Shown: positions 45,723 to 56,957 of the stretch, piece after piece
Layout: the number at the start of each line of letters is the position of its first letter
Numbering within the stretch: the stretch's first letter is position 1
Source of the DNA: Amanita rubescens
Lineage: Eukaryota; Basidiomycota; Agaricomycetes; Agaricales; Amanitaceae
Direction: 5' to 3'
Length of the DNA: 64,000 nt
Assembly: GCA_015039365.1 (NCBI GenBank)
Contig: WION01000231.1
Span: 1-64,000, forward strand
The notes under the pieces: generated by a model
Seen by the model: only the letters and a program-made list of their open reading frames with translations
What the model was told of the DNA's origin: nothing
Databases searched by the model: none
Made by a program: the position numbers and the translations under genes

Positions 45723-47655
45723 TTCTGGTTTTCCAATCCGGGGCTAATCTCCACGCGTTCCAGCGGCTTCCAATGACTATGCCAATGCCTACTTCTGAGC
45801 TCGCGTCGGAGAAGGCTTGGATGTCTAGGAAATGGGAAGGCTCGAGTAAGAGCTTAACTGCCTTGCCGCTCTGTAGCGCGTTGACCCACCAATCTAGCTC
45901 TTTCTCGACTGCTTTATCCGGTCGGTGAGGGAGGAAGGGTTTGTCTGCTCCAGTCGACAACATCCGTTCCAGGCCAGTTAAATGGGCTCTACCGGCAGGA
46001 AGCACGGAGCACGCATGTAACAGCTTGCCGAATAGTTCTCGCGTGTCCTGGAGGGTGTGAACGCCTCGTGTCTGCCATGCGCTAATCGCCCGGAGATATT
46101 TTGCGGTTTTTTCCGGGTTTAAGGAGACTTGCTTTTTCTGCAAGTCCCATAGGAAACCGAGGTAGGAGGTTGAGGGGCCAAATGGCTGGTCCTTTTCTGG
46201 TTCCCAAGGGATGCCTAGAGGTTCAGAGATGGAGTCGATGTCACACAAGGCATACGTGAAGAGCGCATCATGTGCCGATCTAGGGGACGAATCTGAGAGA
46301 TCCCTGATGGGTCTCGTACAGTCTTCGCCAAATTCGTCGGTCACATCATTGTTCCAGGTGAACCCCTTGTACCATATGCGGCTGCCTGTAACCATCATTC
46401 CTCCCTCTTTTATCGTGTCTCGCCAGGATTCTCGAGCCCTGTTGTAATTCTCCAGGGCAGATTTGCGGATGCGGAAGAATATGTGGTCGTCAACCCATTT
46501 GTCAAGGGGGCCTATACCATGTGCTCTCATGATTTCACAGCCTGCATCTGATACATGGCCATAGCAACCGGCGGAAGGGGTTGAACCAAATGCCATGCAT
46601 GTATCAATGCATCCTTCGGAGTCGGATATGCGTACTACAGCAGCGGGCCACTGGGATGGGTGTAGCGGGACTGTCCGGTAGGCTTCCGCTACATCTCGGG
46701 TAGCCACTTCTGATCCAGCCGGTAAGCGAGCTGCAAGGGTGTAGATTACCGAGAATTTGCCCCAAGTAGTGGGGAAGTCCTCTGCGTTTACGTGCGAGTT
46801 GATGGACGGGTTTGGGTAACGGGCGCAGGGGTTGATAGGGAACGAGAAATTCTGGATTAGTCTGAACTTCCCAGGACGACCTGGTTTGGGAATGAGCGAC
46901 AAAGGGGAGGACTGGAAAGGGCCTAGGGCCGCTTCAATTTCATTAAGGGGGAAAGGGCCTATGTATCTCCCCCTGGATATTTCCTTACTGATTATAGCTT
47001 CAAACTGCTCCAAATAGGTATTAATTGAATCTTTATTAGATGGTGATTGTAACGATGCGATGCGCGGGAAATCTAGGATGAAACCGTGTCTAAAACCATT
47101 GGGTATCTTATGGAACCGGTCTAGGAGGCCGGTTCGAAGGAGCTCACGCTCCCACGCATCCGCCTTATAAGGCGTCTGCGGTTGTCGCTTTCTGAGAGCG
47201 AGGGCAGCGCTGCACCCCATGGGAATCAGCTCCACATCCTGAGCAGATGTGTAGGGCAGAGTGTTTGAGGGTGCATGAATCTCTCTGCCAGCGGGCACAG
47301 ATTTGCTTGTTCGAGTCTTTGCCGAAGATGAGTTTGTTGACTCGTTTGGCGAAAGTTTTGAATCTGCCATCCCACGTGACCTCGGCATCGCAAGAGATAA
47401 CGTGGTGTTGTTTACGGCTGAGGCAGATTGCGCAGACGGAGAGTATAGCGCCCGGTTCTGCTCGAAACTTCTGCCTCTTGCCGCTTTCCTCGTCTGGGCT
47501 ATCGCTAGCCGGGCGTTTAAGGCCACTAGGTTGGCGCGCTTTAGATGGCGAGAGGCCGGGTCCAGCACTGCTTCCTGTGGAGATAGACAGGGTTGCAGCA
47601 GCCTGTCAGGAGGTGGCGAGGAGGGCGCGGATGTGATCCAACGTATGGTGATCAT
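45193..47655 (-). CDS. Reverse transcriptase / RNase H of the retrotransposon
   Basis: An 820-aa frame from the first ATG at 47655 (a GTG frame reaches 47688). Conserved sequence starts after the gag stop, near residue 150 (ADAWERELLRTGLL). RT motifs are SLIPKPGRPGKFRLIQNFS, ATRDVAEAYRTVPLHP, CMAFGSTPSAG and the catalytic KWVDDHIF. A connection and an RNase H domain follow, with FSDASSEVG (Asp), SWAEAVAFELL (Glu), LFGDNTGVV (Asp) and NPADDPSRG (Asp), all present. The N-terminal 150 residues overlap the gag frame and may not be translated. The 3' end overlaps the recombinase frame. Confidence 0.87.
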   Translation of the reverse strand: MITIRWITSAPSSPPPDRLLQPCLSPQEAVLDPASRHLKRANLVALNARLAIAQTRKAARGRSFEQNRALYSPSAQSASAVNNTTLSLAMPRSRGMADSKLSPNESTNSSSAKTRTSKSVPAGREIHAPSNTLPYTSAQDVELIPMGCSAALALRKRQPQTPYKADAWERELLRTGLLDRFHKIPNGFRHGFILDFPRIASLQSPSNKDSINTYLEQFEAIISKEISRGRYIGPFPLNEIEAALGPFQSSPLSLIPKPGRPGKFRLIQNFSFPINPCARYPNPSINSHVNAEDFPTTWGKFSVIYTLAARLPAGSEVATRDVAEAYRTVPLHPSQWPAAVVRISDSEGCIDTCMAFGSTPSAGCYGHVSDAGCEIMRAHGIGPLDKWVDDHIFFRIRKSALENYNRARESWRDTIKEGGMMVTGSRIWYKGFTWNNDVTDEFGEDCTRPIRDLSDSSPRSAHDALFTYALCDIDSISEPLGIPWEPEKDQPFGPSTSYLGFLWDLQKKQVSLNPEKTAKYLRAISAWQTRGVHTLQDTRELFGKLLHACSVLPAGRAHLTGLERMLSTGADKPFLPHRPDKAVEKELDWWVNALQSGKAVKLLLEPSHFLDIQAFSDASSEVGIGIVIGSRWNAWRLAPDWKTRNGKRDISWAEAVAFELLVYSVASVPFPQGCLILFGDNTGVVEGWHNGRHRNREANECFKRISEFISSLPRRFEIHTKYVPSECNPADDPSRGIYGPSSLLLPDIPIPSAIRPLLIDITPSSASESRAVRIEAENLLRTPLTKEKTRDRPDRDAKTRAEALRCWEEGLIEEILHIDA

Positions 47656-48624
47656 CCGACCCGGGATTGTATATGTTTGGGCAGCCACGTGATTGCGGCA
47701 TAATAGTGCACACGTCGCGAGCCAGGGATGGAGATCGACGTGTGGGTAAGAGAATGAAGGGGGAAGGGGGAAGGATGAGAGGGAAGGGAAAAGGAGAGGA
47801 GCCAGATCAGCAAAGATTAAAAGAAAGTATTTTTTTATAGGCTTACCTTGGATAGCTTAGCTAGCTCTGCAGTTCGTGCTTCGTCGAAGAGAGCATCTTT
47901 GGTTCTTTTCAAAACTACCTCGTTGATGTGGGCTAGGGACCAGCCGTTTCCGGAGCTGATGGTCAGATGCCATCTTTTCCTTTGTTGGCCTTGGTAAACC
48001 AGGAGCGCACGTTTAGAGAACACATCACTGGAAAATCGCCAGTCGTGTGTCTGTAGGTTCGACCAGAATTGGATGAACATGTCTACATGATCCTCCGGCC
48101 ATTCCGATAGCTTCATGAAATTGATCATGCGCGGCGCGGCCTCGAGGAATTCTTCCCAGGTTAGATCCTCGTCTTTGGTTACGCTTTGTTTCCCAGACCT
48201 AGTCGAGGTGGATGGAACCCAGGAGTGTGATTCACCTTCTTTTACGAGGACGATGCTATCATCCTCTAGTTCGGCTTTCTCCGCTTCTGCCAAGCCTTTG
48301 TTAGTGAAATAGAAAAGCTCGATGAAATCTCCCTTCTGCAACTTCTTCATTGCGTAAGGGGAGGGAAGTAAAACGATGTCTGACGGAACCATGGCGTCTG
48401 GTATTGCCGCGTACTTGGCTTTGTGCTTCTTTTTATCCTCGCGGCGAGCCGTGTCAGCTTCTTCCTCCTCTTCTCTTCGCCTGCGAACATTGATTTCTTC
48501 GGCCTCTCTGGCCCTTTCGGCCTCGGCAAGAGCAGTTTCTTCCAGTCTTCTATCCCAAGCCTCTTTGTCTCTGTCATTGTGAAGTGTCCAGAGGTGGTCT
48601 AATGTCTGAATGGTTTGCTCTGGG
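47165..48624 (-). pseudogene. gag-like gene, main part, split by transposon
   Basis: Exons 47847..48624 and 47165..47602, joined by a GT-AG intron of 244 bp in phase 0. The frame is open to the very edge of the inserted DNA transposon and has no start codon on this side; the 5' 89 nt lie at 56869..56957. The whole would be 434 aa. It has a Glu/Arg-rich coiled coil (EAWDRRLEE onward), a gag core with FWSNLQTHDWRFS, and a C-terminal Cys/His cluster (CAICLSRKQHH, LCSGCGADSHG) in a frame different from RT. The role would be packaging of element RNA. As it stands, the gene is disrupted. Confidence 0.78.
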
Positions 48625-48627
48625 GTT

Positions 48628-48642
48628 CATCAGGAAAACGCC
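48628..48642. repeat. Left terminal inverted repeat of the Plavaka-type element
   Basis: CATCAGGAAAACGCC, matched in reverse complement at 56855..56869. GTT at 48625-48627 and at 56869-56871 is the likely 3-bp target duplication. Confidence 0.85.
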
Positions 48643-48762
48643 AAGTTCGGAATTAGATATAATTACATGTAGGGCATATTATAGTGTGTTAAGAGGTCTA
48701 GGTACTCGTATCGTCAGTTAAATATACAAATTACGCTGAATTACAAAGAATTACAAATGGTG

Positions 48763-51700
48763 CTATTTAGGACCGTGAAATAACATGTAAGTATGAGAGT
48801 CTGTACAAGAATTGACGAGGAATGTATTACACTTATCCAGAACGGTATTACTATTCCAGTCACGAGGTATTGTTCTTCCGGGGAGAGGTGATAGATGGAT
48901 GCTTTGCCGGATTCTTGTCACAGGAATGATGCTTGCGACACGCGCATTATGTTGTAACATCCGAGACACTTTGTATAGCCCAGTTTTAGACTCGGGCTGT
49001 CTTTGGAACGGCGTGAACCACTCCACATATGCTAGATGTTGTGATGGGTGGTTGTGCTCGCCAAACAAGAGCTGGCATGCCCTTGGTTTGATACTGAATA
49101 TGACACGGATCTGGGCGACGTAATACGCTAGACACTATAATGTTAGTTGCTACGGTATTGACGTCGGACGCTCAACATACCTTGGAGTCCCGCTGCCTCG
49201 TCAACCTCACCAGAGTAAAAAAGACCGGTATCAAACCGGCCTGCTATCATCTGGCCTTTCCTATCCTTCTTGTGAGGCTGTATATGGACTGAGTCCACCA
49301 CAGGCCCATCGGCAGTATCTTCCCTGAACCGGATGTGGTGATATACGGAGATGTGGGTAAAAGGGATGTGAATGTCTAGAATGTCTTGCTCCAGACGAGC
49401 ATGCGTAATTGGTTGATTTTTTTGTTGATGTCGCCAAAGAACAACAAACCTTGCAAAGGCCCCATAGAAAAACTCGGCCCCATATTGAGTTATAACGTCT
49501 TCGACAGATATGGTCTGGACATTCGGAAATTTTGACATCTTGACGTATCGGCGGGGTGATAGAAGGGAGAATTGAGATGGGGTCTGTAGGTTAGAGTCGG
49601 GGCCACAATTTTGCCATGTAATATATTCTGTATGACGCTCAACCTTTTCATGCCGCTCAACGCAATTTGTCATTTGCGGAAGCTCGTCTCGCTTGTTTGT
49701 GGCGCGGTAGGGATCCTTAGCCAGGTTTCTATGTAGGCGCTCAGTGTACTGCGTATCATAGTTGTCTGTAGTTCCGAAAAGCCGCATAGAGTGGGCATAG
49801 TGTAAGCACGCATGCAACTTCGGAATATTGAACTTGTCGCGGATGCCTAGATCAACAAATATCTGTTTATTTTTATGGAAGGTGTCGAGAGCCTGATCCA
49901 TAATGAAAAGATGTCGCGTCGAGATGATAGGAAGTTGAGCAATAAACATAAAGTCGAGAAGTGCGCGAACGGCCCGTAAAAGTCGTGTCGCGTCAAAGCC
50001 ATTCGGCAGGCTCATGTCGGCAATGACACCAAGTATAATGTGCCCGATCATGGCATGTTCCTTTCCTGTAAGCCGAGAAAGCCCACTTATCCCTCCTTTG
50101 AAAATACGAATGTGGTGGTTGGGCACAAGCCGCTGACAGCGTGCGTCAATCTCGGCACCACCATACGATTTCACCAACCACTTGATGACGTGTTTGAGGA
50201 CACCTTGATGAAGTTGATGTAATATATCTGGGGTGATGGCTTGGAAGATGTCGACGAATGGTAGCGGGGCCCAGAACGGGCCAGGTATTGGCTTGAAACG
50301 TAATTCCTTGCACGCTTTCACATAGTCTTGATAATCCACCTGCGCTTTTGATAGTAGATCATGGACAGCATGTATGTCTCGTAGATTTGATGGTGCCTGC
50401 GGGTTGCCCAGCTCTTTGTAAGAAATCGTACACTTGGGGCAATCTCCGCTCCTCACACCTGTCACCAGGACTTGTTCGGGATAATCCCCGACAAAGGAAG
50501 CGAGTACTGGATGGACTCGGCGGACAACGCCGAGGCCATCAGACATGTCCTTTCCACAGGCTCCAGCATCGTCAAGAGGTGCTAGGATGTGACGTAGGCA
50601 AAAATGAAATAAATTCGTAATCATGCGCTGTCGAGCTGCCTTATTAGTAACTTGCATTAGTTTGGTCTCGGGTAAGTACGCCAGTAGTATCTGACCACCA
50701 CAGGATGGCTTGCGTCGAATTGCCTTGGGCAAATTACCTATTGTCAGGTAGAATGGATAGGCGGTCTTTGAGCCAAATAAAGTGACTTTCGTGCGATCCG
50801 TCGAGACGATAACCGGTATTACTGATGCACCCGGCTTCTGCGCTTCAAGGAATGTCTAAATGTGCTTAAAATTCGTAAAAAAAAAAGGGGGATAGGATAG
50901 ACTGTAAGCACACACCTGAATGCTCCACCACCATTGACCGGTGTGCATATCATGAAAGACTTGAACACGCCTGCCCCCAACTCGTGCGTAGTGGCGCTCC
51001 GGCTTGTGTATAAGGTGTCGCGCAAACTCGGGTTTGCTGTATATGTATTTGATGCATTGTAAAACATCTCGTGAATATAATTCCACCATCTCGTCGCCAA
51101 TCTGAATTTGCTGGCTATTAAAACGGGGGTGGCCAGGCAGCTTCTGGTCAATAAGACGGTTCAACTCCCGGCTATTCCGGAATGTGAGTCCCAGCGCTTC
51201 TGCAAACTTCAAAATTGTTAATACTGACCATTTTTATAGTAAATCACCTACCCCTTCAATTTTAAATAACTCGTCTAATGCAGATGATGAGGGTCCACGA
51301 AGTTTGGCCCATCTCGCCACTTCCCAATCTAATTTTGACGTGAATGGGGCATATACACTATCCCCTTTAAGCTGTTCCTGGTATTTGGTATAGGTAGATT
51401 TGCGAGCGGTCGGTGTCGCTATGGGCATGCCAGCTTGCATGCCTGGGAAGTGCTTGATTTCATACTCTTCTGTATCATGTGCAAAATCCAACTGCACCAA
51501 CGGCTCATCTAAATCATCGGCCCCGTCGGAATCACCTGAATCGGTGTCAAGTGAATATTCGTCTACAATCCCATCTAAAAGTTGCTCAAAGGCAATATCC
51601 TCCTCCACGCCATTCACTTGGGTGGCTTCCGCATCATTTGCACCGAAAGCGTTAACATCTTGGACTTCGGCATCATTTTCACAGAAAGCACCAACATCTT

Positions 51701-51800
51701 TTAGGTGGATTGTGCGGCATACCAAGTTTGCAGAGCGGATGACATGTTGTTTGTAACCAGATGAGGTAAAATCTCGGTTACAGCCTTTGCACTGGACCAT
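48763..51800 (-). CDS. Plavaka-type transposase
   Basis: Four exons, complement(48763..49127, 49181..50855, 50916..51206, 51252..51800), give 959 aa, all in phase. The N-terminus has a zinc-finger-like CKGCNRDFTSSGYKQH and an acidic region. The core reads LIDQKLPGHPRF, ASVIPVIVSTDRT, FYLTIGNLPKAIRRKPS, VLASFVGDYPEQ, CPKC, ITPDILHQLHQGVLKH, and NIPKLHACLHYAHS. The end has AYVEWFTPFQ and IPRDWN. This motif order is that of the Plavaka transposases. No stop or frameshift is seen, so the enzyme may be functional. The C-terminal splice uses the AG before CGTATTAC to stay in phase. Confidence 0.88.
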
Positions 51801-51839
51801 AATTGGCGAGGTAGTTGGTTGTCGAGTGTGAACGGGTCA

Positions 51840-53720
51840 AGCACGTATGCGATAAATCGGGGTAGCTTCGGTTGTCGAGGTGATTACAGCACGTTATGAA
51901 ATGGTCTGAGGTAGCTTCAGTTGTTGAGCGTGAACTTAGCGGGACAGGTGAAGAGGAATGTGATGAATCGTACACGAAGACGGGCAACGGGTTCGAGACC
52001 GTAAAAATGCGAAAACAGGTCAAGCGCGTATGCGATAAATCGGGGTAGCTTCGGTTGGTGTATGGGATGGACTCCGGCAGCTTCGGTTGTTGAGTGTGAA
52101 CTTAGCGTGACAGGTGAAGAGGAATGTGATGAATCGTACACTAAGACGGGCGACAAGTTCAAGACCGTAAAACAGATCGGACAGAAATTCCACGTTGAGT
52201 CGCTGTAAAAGAACGAGTCCAGTGAATACAACCGAAGGTTGTAGTGATGGGCGAAAGGATTGGATGGAAATCGCGCCTTGAGTCGCTGTAAAAGAACAAG
52301 TCCAGCGAGGAAATCGCGTCTTGAGTTGCTGTGAAGTCGCTGTAAAAGAACAAGTCCAGCGAATACGACCAAGAATTGTAGTTGTGGAGGGCGTAGGCAA
52401 TGAACTGAGGTAGCTTCAGTTGTTGAGTGTGAGAGATGGACTGAGGCAGCTTCGGTTGTTGAGCGTGAACTTAGCGTGACAGGTGAAGAGGAATGTGATG
52501 AATCGTACACTAAGACGGCGACAAGTTCGAGACCGTAAAACAGATCGGATAGAAATTGACGAGTCCAGTGAATACGACCGAAGGTTGTAGTGATGGGCAA
52601 AAGAATTGGACGGAAATCGCGCCTTGAGTCGCTGTAAAAGAACGAGTCCTTAGCGTGACAGGTGAAGAGGAATGTGATGAATCGTACACTAAGACGGGTG
52701 ACAAGTTCGAGACCGTAAAACAGATTGGATAGAAATTGACGAGTCCAGTGAATACGACCGAAGGTTGTAGTGATGGGCAAAAGAATTGGACGGAAATCGT
52801 GCCTTGAGTCGCTGTAAAAGAACAAGTCCTTAGCGTGACAGGTGAAGAGGAATGTGATGAATCGTACACTAAGACGGGTGACAAGTTCGAGACCGTAAAA
52901 CAGATCGGATAGAAATTGACGAGTCCAGTGAATACAACCAAAGGTTGTAGTGATGGGCAAAAGGATTAGACGGAAATCGCGCCTTGAGTCGCTGTAAAAG
53001 AACGAGTCCTTAGCGTGACAGGTGAAGAGGAATGTGATGAATCGTACACTAAGACGGGCGACAAGTTCGAGACCGTAAAACAGATCGGATAGAAATTGCA
53101 CCCTGAGTCGCTGTAAAAGAACGAGTCCAGTGAATACAACCAAAGGTTGTAGTGATGGGCAAAAGGATTGGACGGAAATCGCGCCTTGAGTCGCTGTAAA
53201 AGAACGAGTCCAGCGAATACGACCAAGAATTGTGGTTTTTTGGGGGTGGAGGGCGTAGGCAATGAACTGAGGCCCTAGCTTCAGTTGTTGAGCGTGAACT
53301 TAGCGTGATAGGCGAAGAGGAATGTGATGAATCGTACACTAAGACGGGCGACAAGTTCGAGACCGTAAAATAGATTGGGCGACAAGTTTGTGACTGTAAA
53401 ACAGATCGGACAGAAATCGCGCCCTGAATTGCTGTAAAACGGATCGGGCGACAAGTTTGTGACCGTAAAACAGATCGGACGGAAAACGCGCCCTGAGTTG
53501 CTGTAAAAGAACGAGCCCAGTGAATACAACTGAGGGTTGTAGTGATGGGCAAAAGGATCAGACGGAAATCGCGTCTTGAGTCGCTGTAAAGTCACTGTAA
53601 AAGAACCAGTCCAGGCACTGTAGTTTTTTTTGGTGGAGGGTGTAGGCAATGAACTGAGGTAGTTTCGGTTGTTGAGTGTAAACTAAAGCATGTACGTGAT
53701 GAATTGGTAGCTTTGGTTGT
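51840..53720. repeat. Minisatellite with 180-bp higher-order unit
   Basis: Modules such as GAGTCGCTGTAAAAGAACGA and TTAGCGTGACAGGTGAAGAG recur many times. In the middle the unit is exactly 180 bp, with TTAGCGTGACA at 52470, 52650, 52830 and 53010. Outer units are shorter or shuffled. Because 180 is a multiple of three, long frames stay open on the minus strand, but they are repeats of the same 60 residues and not a gene. Confidence 0.9.
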
Positions 53721-54417
53721 TGAGTGTGACTGGAGCGCAGGCTCAGCGCGCACAGCGTAATTGAGTGGGAAGGGTTCCCAGATGCGCTCAAGTGCATATG
53801 CGATGAATTGCCAGGGTAGTCGGCACGCAAAAGGTTCAAATCGGGATGATTGGTAGAAATCTGGAGCGGCAACGAGCGCGAGCGCTGCATTCCAGGCACA
53901 GCGCAACAGATTAAATGGAGAAAAAATCTTTAAAGTCAATTAGTTTAATGGGCCAGGATTGCAGGAGGCCAGACCGATCTAACCTTTTATCGTAATTCTT
54001 CCGCCTCTCAGTCACTACTCCTTGCCCTGTTTCTCCCTGGGCCTGGGCCTGTAGCCATATAAAGTATGGGGCATTGAGCGGCGTTTTGACGGTTTGCAAC
54101 GGTAGCCATATAAACGCTGACCGGTATTTTGATAATTCGCAATGGCATACACACAGAGCAATAAACCTGAGGGTCTGTAATGAGAGAGGTGGTGGGATTG
54201 GCTGTCCAGCGTTGCGTAAGTTCACAGTGGCAATGCTACCCTGTTGACGACATTGAGAGAGGGCCACTCCTAGTGGTCAGCAGTCACGAGGGCATTGACT
54301 ATAAAAGCAAGCCAGTTAGACGGTGCTACTCACCCCCATATCCAGTTTGTCAAACTTACCTCTTGAACACACTCGTTACATTTCTCAAACGTACTCCACT
54401 CGTTTATCTTTTATACT
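53721..54417. other. Spacer inside the transposon
   Basis: Diverged remains of the minisatellite run to about 53720. After that, unique sequence with TGGCGTATAAA-like and GCAATGGTAGCCATATAAA-like stretches near 54050-54115 may be promoter sequence for the DUF6532 gene. No gene is supported. Confidence 0.4.
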
Positions 54418-56493
54418 ATGCCTCGTGCTTGCGACAATGCACCGGCGGCGTCTACGGACCAGCAAGACGACCTAGGACCACGACGCGCAAAGGTAGATGC
54501 CTTGAATAATGCAGGTCAGTATTTACCAACTACTTCCAGTTATGAGGCTCACCTGAGACAGTCTGGAAGCAATCTGGTCGCAAGAGGCAGGCATCGCCGG
54601 CTGCAAAGGCAGTGCAGAAACGCAAGAAGTCTAAATCTAGTAAGCACGTGCCTTTGTTGATTGTCGTGCGGCTTCTCACGCACGGTTCAGGCAAACGTGT
54701 TGAAAAAGAGAATGGTAAGTTCACACCGTTGCTCCTTCCCATCGTCTCTCCCCATGTTTACTCTTACCCACCGTTATGCCCTTTGCTTACAAACACAGTC
54801 CCCAATGACCTAGAGACAGACAAGGAGGACTTTGTCTCTATCCACGTCCCTGCAGCTCGCAAGAAGCGTTCTCGACCCATCAAGACCGGTCGTAGCCAGT
54901 CGTCTAAGGGGAACAACCAAAAGGGTATGTGCCTCCCTGTGATTTGACCCCAACCTAATGCCATCCACAGTCGCTAAGGACCCTTCCATCGACGAAGGCT
55001 CCGAATCGTCTGCGACCGAGCCTGATGTATCTACTGAACCCGGCGAGTCAGAGACCGAATCAGATGCCTCGTGGATCGAAATTGATAGCGACAGTGACAA
55101 TGGAGATGTCGATGATGACAAGAAGACAGTCACCAAGAATCGATATGCTAACGAGGTATGTAATATTAGTTTGCCGGCTTTAGTAATGACTTTTATCCCT
55201 CCAATATCCAGAAACCTATTCTATCTGACAATGGGGTAGATAAGCCCAGTGCGAGCACTCGTAAAAGCTTCATTCGCCGAGCGGCAATAGAAATACCGGA
55301 TGATGACGATGAAGTTGACTCGTCACTCTTGGTAGTCAAAAAAGGTACAGATTAACTTTACGACTGGTATAGATTTCTAATCTAAGGCACTGCTAGAACC
55401 GCTCCAATCGTCCAATGTTCTGAATACTAAGCACTGGCCGTGGTATACGGACATCGTCAAAGGTCCCAAAGGAGATCTTTCACTCAATTTTCAAATGTAC
55501 GAGCTAAGACTCATTGTTCGCAAGGCTATCCGGCTGTTAGAAGAGAAGGTTAGATTTGAACATGGATTCCCGAGTGCGATCCAACGTGACGGATGGGGCC
55601 GTACTTGCCTTCAGAAGGCGTGCGAGAATATCAGGGAGTGGTCCGATGGTGAAGTGAAATATAGGTACAAGATGTTTCACGAGCGTTTCACTGCCGACGA
55701 CGAGTATGTTGGCGAGATCTCAACACTTGTAAGCTTCGTTACCCATCATAAACTTAGGCTGACCCACTGTTGTGAGCTTGACCCTCGCATTAGCCTTTTG
55801 CGAGGAGCTACCAAAGCGGCGGCTGTCATCAACACCCGCAACGCTTACGATCTTGGCAAGGGAAATACCCAGCAACTGATACAGGAGCTGTTACAAAGTA
55901 AATGTTACATTTACCCTCCCACCCCGAATGTTAGTATGTTTAGTTTGTTTTCAGTACATGACTCACCATCCCTAAGGGCCTAGGCTACCAACGAGAGAAG
56001 CCATTTGAGCATAATGCAATTATCGGAACGCTTCGCGATGATCTTTTTGGCGGTGCCAATACAATTATCCACTTGTTTCCGGACCATTTCAAGTTAGGTG
56101 AACAAGCCTCGTATGCGTTGACACCCGCTATGGTTGCGCTTGCGGCTACTGCGGTATGTGTGGTATGATACAATTTGTAAAGCTTACTTAGTTTCTCGCA
56201 GGTTTACGCAGCGATCCGAGAATGGGAGACGGGACGTTATGTTTCTACACATTTCTCTGCGAATATTTTTGCAGACATATATCGTAACCATGTGACACAC
56301 CTGTTGGAGATTCAGGCGAAAAACAGGCCTGCGTATGAATCACTCATGCGTCGCCTGTTCCGTTTGGCTTCGTACGTGCTTGGTTGGGTTTGAGTAATAC
56401 ATGAACTAATCCCATGATAGCAACACGGGCTTTGGTCCTGAAGTTGTCCATAGCTCCATCACGGATATTGAGAACATGCCAGTTGACGTATAA
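54418..56493 (+). CDS. DUF6532 protein carried by the transposon
   Basis: Ten exons (54418..54514, 54562..54639, 54691..54714, 54799..54924, 54971..55155, 55212..55344, 55397..55897, 55984..56153, 56202..56371, 56421..56493) give 518 aa, all in phase. The first 200 residues are basic then acidic, with a likely nuclear signal QKRKKSKS. The second half has the DUF6532 pattern: KAIRLLEEKVRFEHGFPS, LRLTHCCELDP, KPFEHNAIIGTL, ALTPAMVALAATAVYAAIREW and FADIYRNHVTHL. DUF6532 is a basidiomycete-specific domain of unknown role. Its place inside the terminal repeats, tail-to-tail with neither neighbour disrupted, makes it a second transposon protein, perhaps helping DNA binding or transposition (inference). 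Confidence 0.82.
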
Positions 56494-56854
56494 TGGTCAT
56501 TTGAGTCTCTAGGTCTTATGTATATATATCCATCCCCAATACCTGCACATATACAGCCATGAGAAAAAGTTGCCGAAAAAAGTTGATAATTACATAAACC
56601 AAAAAAATGTTACGCAGTATACCTATACCTTATTTAATGAATATACATAGTTCATTCGTTGTAAAACCTGGCTATGCCTTGATAGGGTGAATAAGTGGGA
56701 AGCATAGTAGCCTTATTTCACTGCAATTAGCATGAATTTACCTGTAAATTACGGGTAGCAGTTAAGGACTGCCTTGATTAAAGTGTAAGAAAAATTGTGG
56801 GTAATTGTGGGTAATTGCGGGTAATTAGGGGTAAGTTCCCTTAATTCACGATTC

Positions 56855-56869
56855 GGCGTTTTCCTGATG
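56855..56869. repeat. Right terminal inverted repeat of the Plavaka-type element
   Basis: GGCGTTTTCCTGATG, the reverse complement of the left repeat. The final G overlaps the flanking GTT; the element proper ends at 56868. Confidence 0.85.
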
Positions 56870-56957
56870 TTAGACCCTTGTCTAGTAGAGCTAGCCGTTC
56901 CTGTTCGTGCGCATCAGTGTTGAAATCCGGTCTGATAGCCTCGTGAGGGTTGTTCAT
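56869..56957 (-). pseudogene. 5' fragment of the gag-like gene
   Basis: ATG at 56957, then NNPHEAIRPDFNTD and a helix up to LLDKGL, 89 nt in all. The frame stops at the transposon edge and continues, in phase, at 48624 on the other side. Together with 47165-48624 it forms one gene. Confidence 0.8.

Larger units (their letters stand above)
48628..56868. mobile_element. Plavaka-type DNA transposon, 8.2 kb
   Basis: It is bounded by a 14-15 bp terminal inverted repeat and flanked by GTT on both sides. It contains a complete transposase (minus), a 180-bp minisatellite and a DUF6532 gene (plus). Deleting it with one GTT rejoins the gag frame exactly, which fixes both ends. Plavaka is the agaricomycete branch of the KDZ-related, CACTA-like transposons. 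Confidence 0.88.

Noticed and set aside
47155..47180. RT frame beginning at the GTG at 47688
   Set aside because: The region to about 47165 is better explained as the Cys-rich end of gag in another frame; RT-specific sequence begins after the gag stop.
52470..53010. CRISPR array
   Set aside because: The repeats are long, continuous and lack unique spacers, and the genome is fungal.
51917..53143. A 408-residue minus-strand frame as a gene
   Set aside because: It is made of repeats of the same 60 residues read through the 180-bp minisatellite. It has no independent coding evidence and lies in tandem DNA.
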